Source: Bacteroidales bacterium
Lineage (GTDB): Bacteria > Bacteroidota > Bacteroidia > Bacteroidales > UBA10428
Direction of reading: 5' to 3'
Assembly (NCBI GenBank): GCA_016930375.1
Contig: JAFGGU010000098.1
Location: 1-64,000 of the forward strand
DNA: 64,000 nucleotides
The notes beneath the pieces are model-generated. The model worked only from the letters and a program-made list of their open reading frames with translations. It searched no databases and had not been told where the DNA came from. Of the stretch, positions 63,382 to 64,000 are shown in pieces. Positions within the stretch are counted from its first letter, which is position 1; each line of letters starts with the position of its first letter. A program made the position numbers and the translations under genes.

Positions 63382-64000
63382 AAGACCATATCATGCAATT
63401 CATTGGATTCAAAGAATACCTTGTCTGCAGGTGTCCCGGTGGTTAACATCATTGCCCGGGCAACATCGCGGGCTTGAATTCCCCTGTATTTTCTGGCAGG
63501 TCCGATGAACATCCATCCGAATGCTTTCATGAAGGCTATGCCTGCTTTTTCGCCTGTCCGGGATTCATCTCGATTCCCCATCAACAAGGACGGACGTACA
63601 ATTTTAAGATTTCCTGAATAAGCGGTTCGGATGGCATTTTCCATTTCTCCTTTCGTGCGAAGGTAAAAGTTGGAAGTGTCCGGTCTGGCCCCGATGGATG
63701 AAATAACCACCAGGTTTGATACTGCATTTTTTTCTGCCAGTTGAGCAATTTGCAGAGGAATATCGAAGTCCACCTGCCGGAAGGCTTCCCTGGAACCTGC
63801 CATTTTAATGGTGGTGCCGATGCAGCAGAAATAAGTGTCAGCCTTCAGTTTCTCACTCCATGGCATGAGTTGAGAATAACCAGCCAGTTGAACCAACTCA
63901 AGCTTTCGGTCCATAATAGGGAGGCTCCTTCTGACTACTGCAATGATCTTATCATATGCATTGCTCTTAAGCAGTTCCGATACAAGTTCTTTACCTACCA
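63369..64000 (-). CDS. NAD(P)-binding (NmrA/short-chain-like) protein, N-terminus outside window
   Basis: Minus-strand gene running off the right edge; 210 codons are visible. The first visible residues VGKELVSELL follow the expected GATGLVG dinucleotide-binding loop, which lies outside. Other family blocks are YFCCIGTTIKMAGS, LVVISSIGA, and YLRTKGEMENAI (the YxxxK-like position). It resembles atypical short-chain dehydrogenases of the NAD(P)H-binding/oxidoreductase HTATIP2-like group. An internal ATG at 63914 is not the true start because homologous sequence continues upstream. Confidence 0.82.
   Translation of the reverse strand, partial: VGKELVSELLKSNAYDKIIAVVRRSLPIMDRKLELVQLAGYSQLMPWSEKLKADTYFCCIGTTIKMAGSREAFRQVDFDIPLQIAQLAEKNAVSNLVVISSIGARPDTSNFYLRTKGEMENAIRTAYSGNLKIVRPSLLMGNRDESRTGEKAGIAFMKAFGWMFIGPARKYRGIQARDVARAMMLTTGTPADKVFFESNELHDMVFHQV

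Overview
The window looks like chromosomal DNA of an uncultured-type member of the Bacteroidota. The evidence is a SusC/SusD pair, type IX secretion sorting domains with a PorP/SprF protein, a two-component-regulator propeller kinase, a NigD-like lipoprotein and DUF2807. Starts generally lack Shine-Dalgarno sequences, and several genes are preceded by TAnnTTTG-like -7 boxes. A citrate lyase operon and a nickel/cobalt ECF transporter suggest at least partly anaerobic metabolism. I cannot name a genus. No tRNA, rRNA, CRISPR array, insertion sequence, integrase or phage gene was seen. Coding density is high; the only stretch of more than 300 bases without a gene is 46559-46949.

Layout, left part (1-26480). 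A potassium block comes first: kdpB (cut by the window edge), kdpA, kdpF and a second kdpF-like micro-gene on the minus strand, divergent from kup across an intergenic region with a perfect 16-bp inverted repeat. A Rieske-like lipoprotein and a secreted alkaline-phosphatase-superfamily phosphodiesterase follow. Next is a plus-strand module of an unknown secreted protein, SusC, SusD, a terminator, a CRTAC1-type FG-GAP/ASPIC protein and a vanadium-haloperoxidase/PAP2 enzyme. Convergent to it is the polyamine ABC operon potABCD, then a duplicated His-motif protein, a serine hydrolase and an alpha/beta hydrolase.

Middle part (26480-46560). A five-gene minus-strand operon carries a nucleoside-hydrolase/FmdE fusion protein and an ECF-type Ni/Co transporter (CbiM, PDGLE protein, CbiQ, CbiO). 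Divergent from it is a complete citrate lyase operon, citD-citE-citF-citXG-citC, without a transporter or oxaloacetate decarboxylase. Then come a DUF2177 membrane protein, a large propeller histidine kinase without a receiver domain, an ABC-2 exporter pair, an OmpR/EnvZ-type two-component system, and two tandem secreted proteins made of four GH2-type jelly-roll domains.

Right part (46950-64000). A GH-A clan lipoprotein is followed by two NTF2/SnoaL-like proteins, the first bracketed by 49-bp direct repeats. A type IX secretion locus follows: an 1825-residue type A cargo, a six-repeat type B cargo whose signal-peptide region contains a palindromic repeat, and PorP/SprF. DUF2807, a minus-strand GH130/CocE/VOC set, a NigD-like lipoprotein and an edge-truncated NAD(P)-binding protein close the window.

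The features most likely to repay follow-up are the nucleoside-hydrolase/FmdE fusion inside a metal-transport operon, the duplicated KdpF peptide, the His-motif duplicated secreted protein, and the type IX locus with its palindrome-derived coding sequence.
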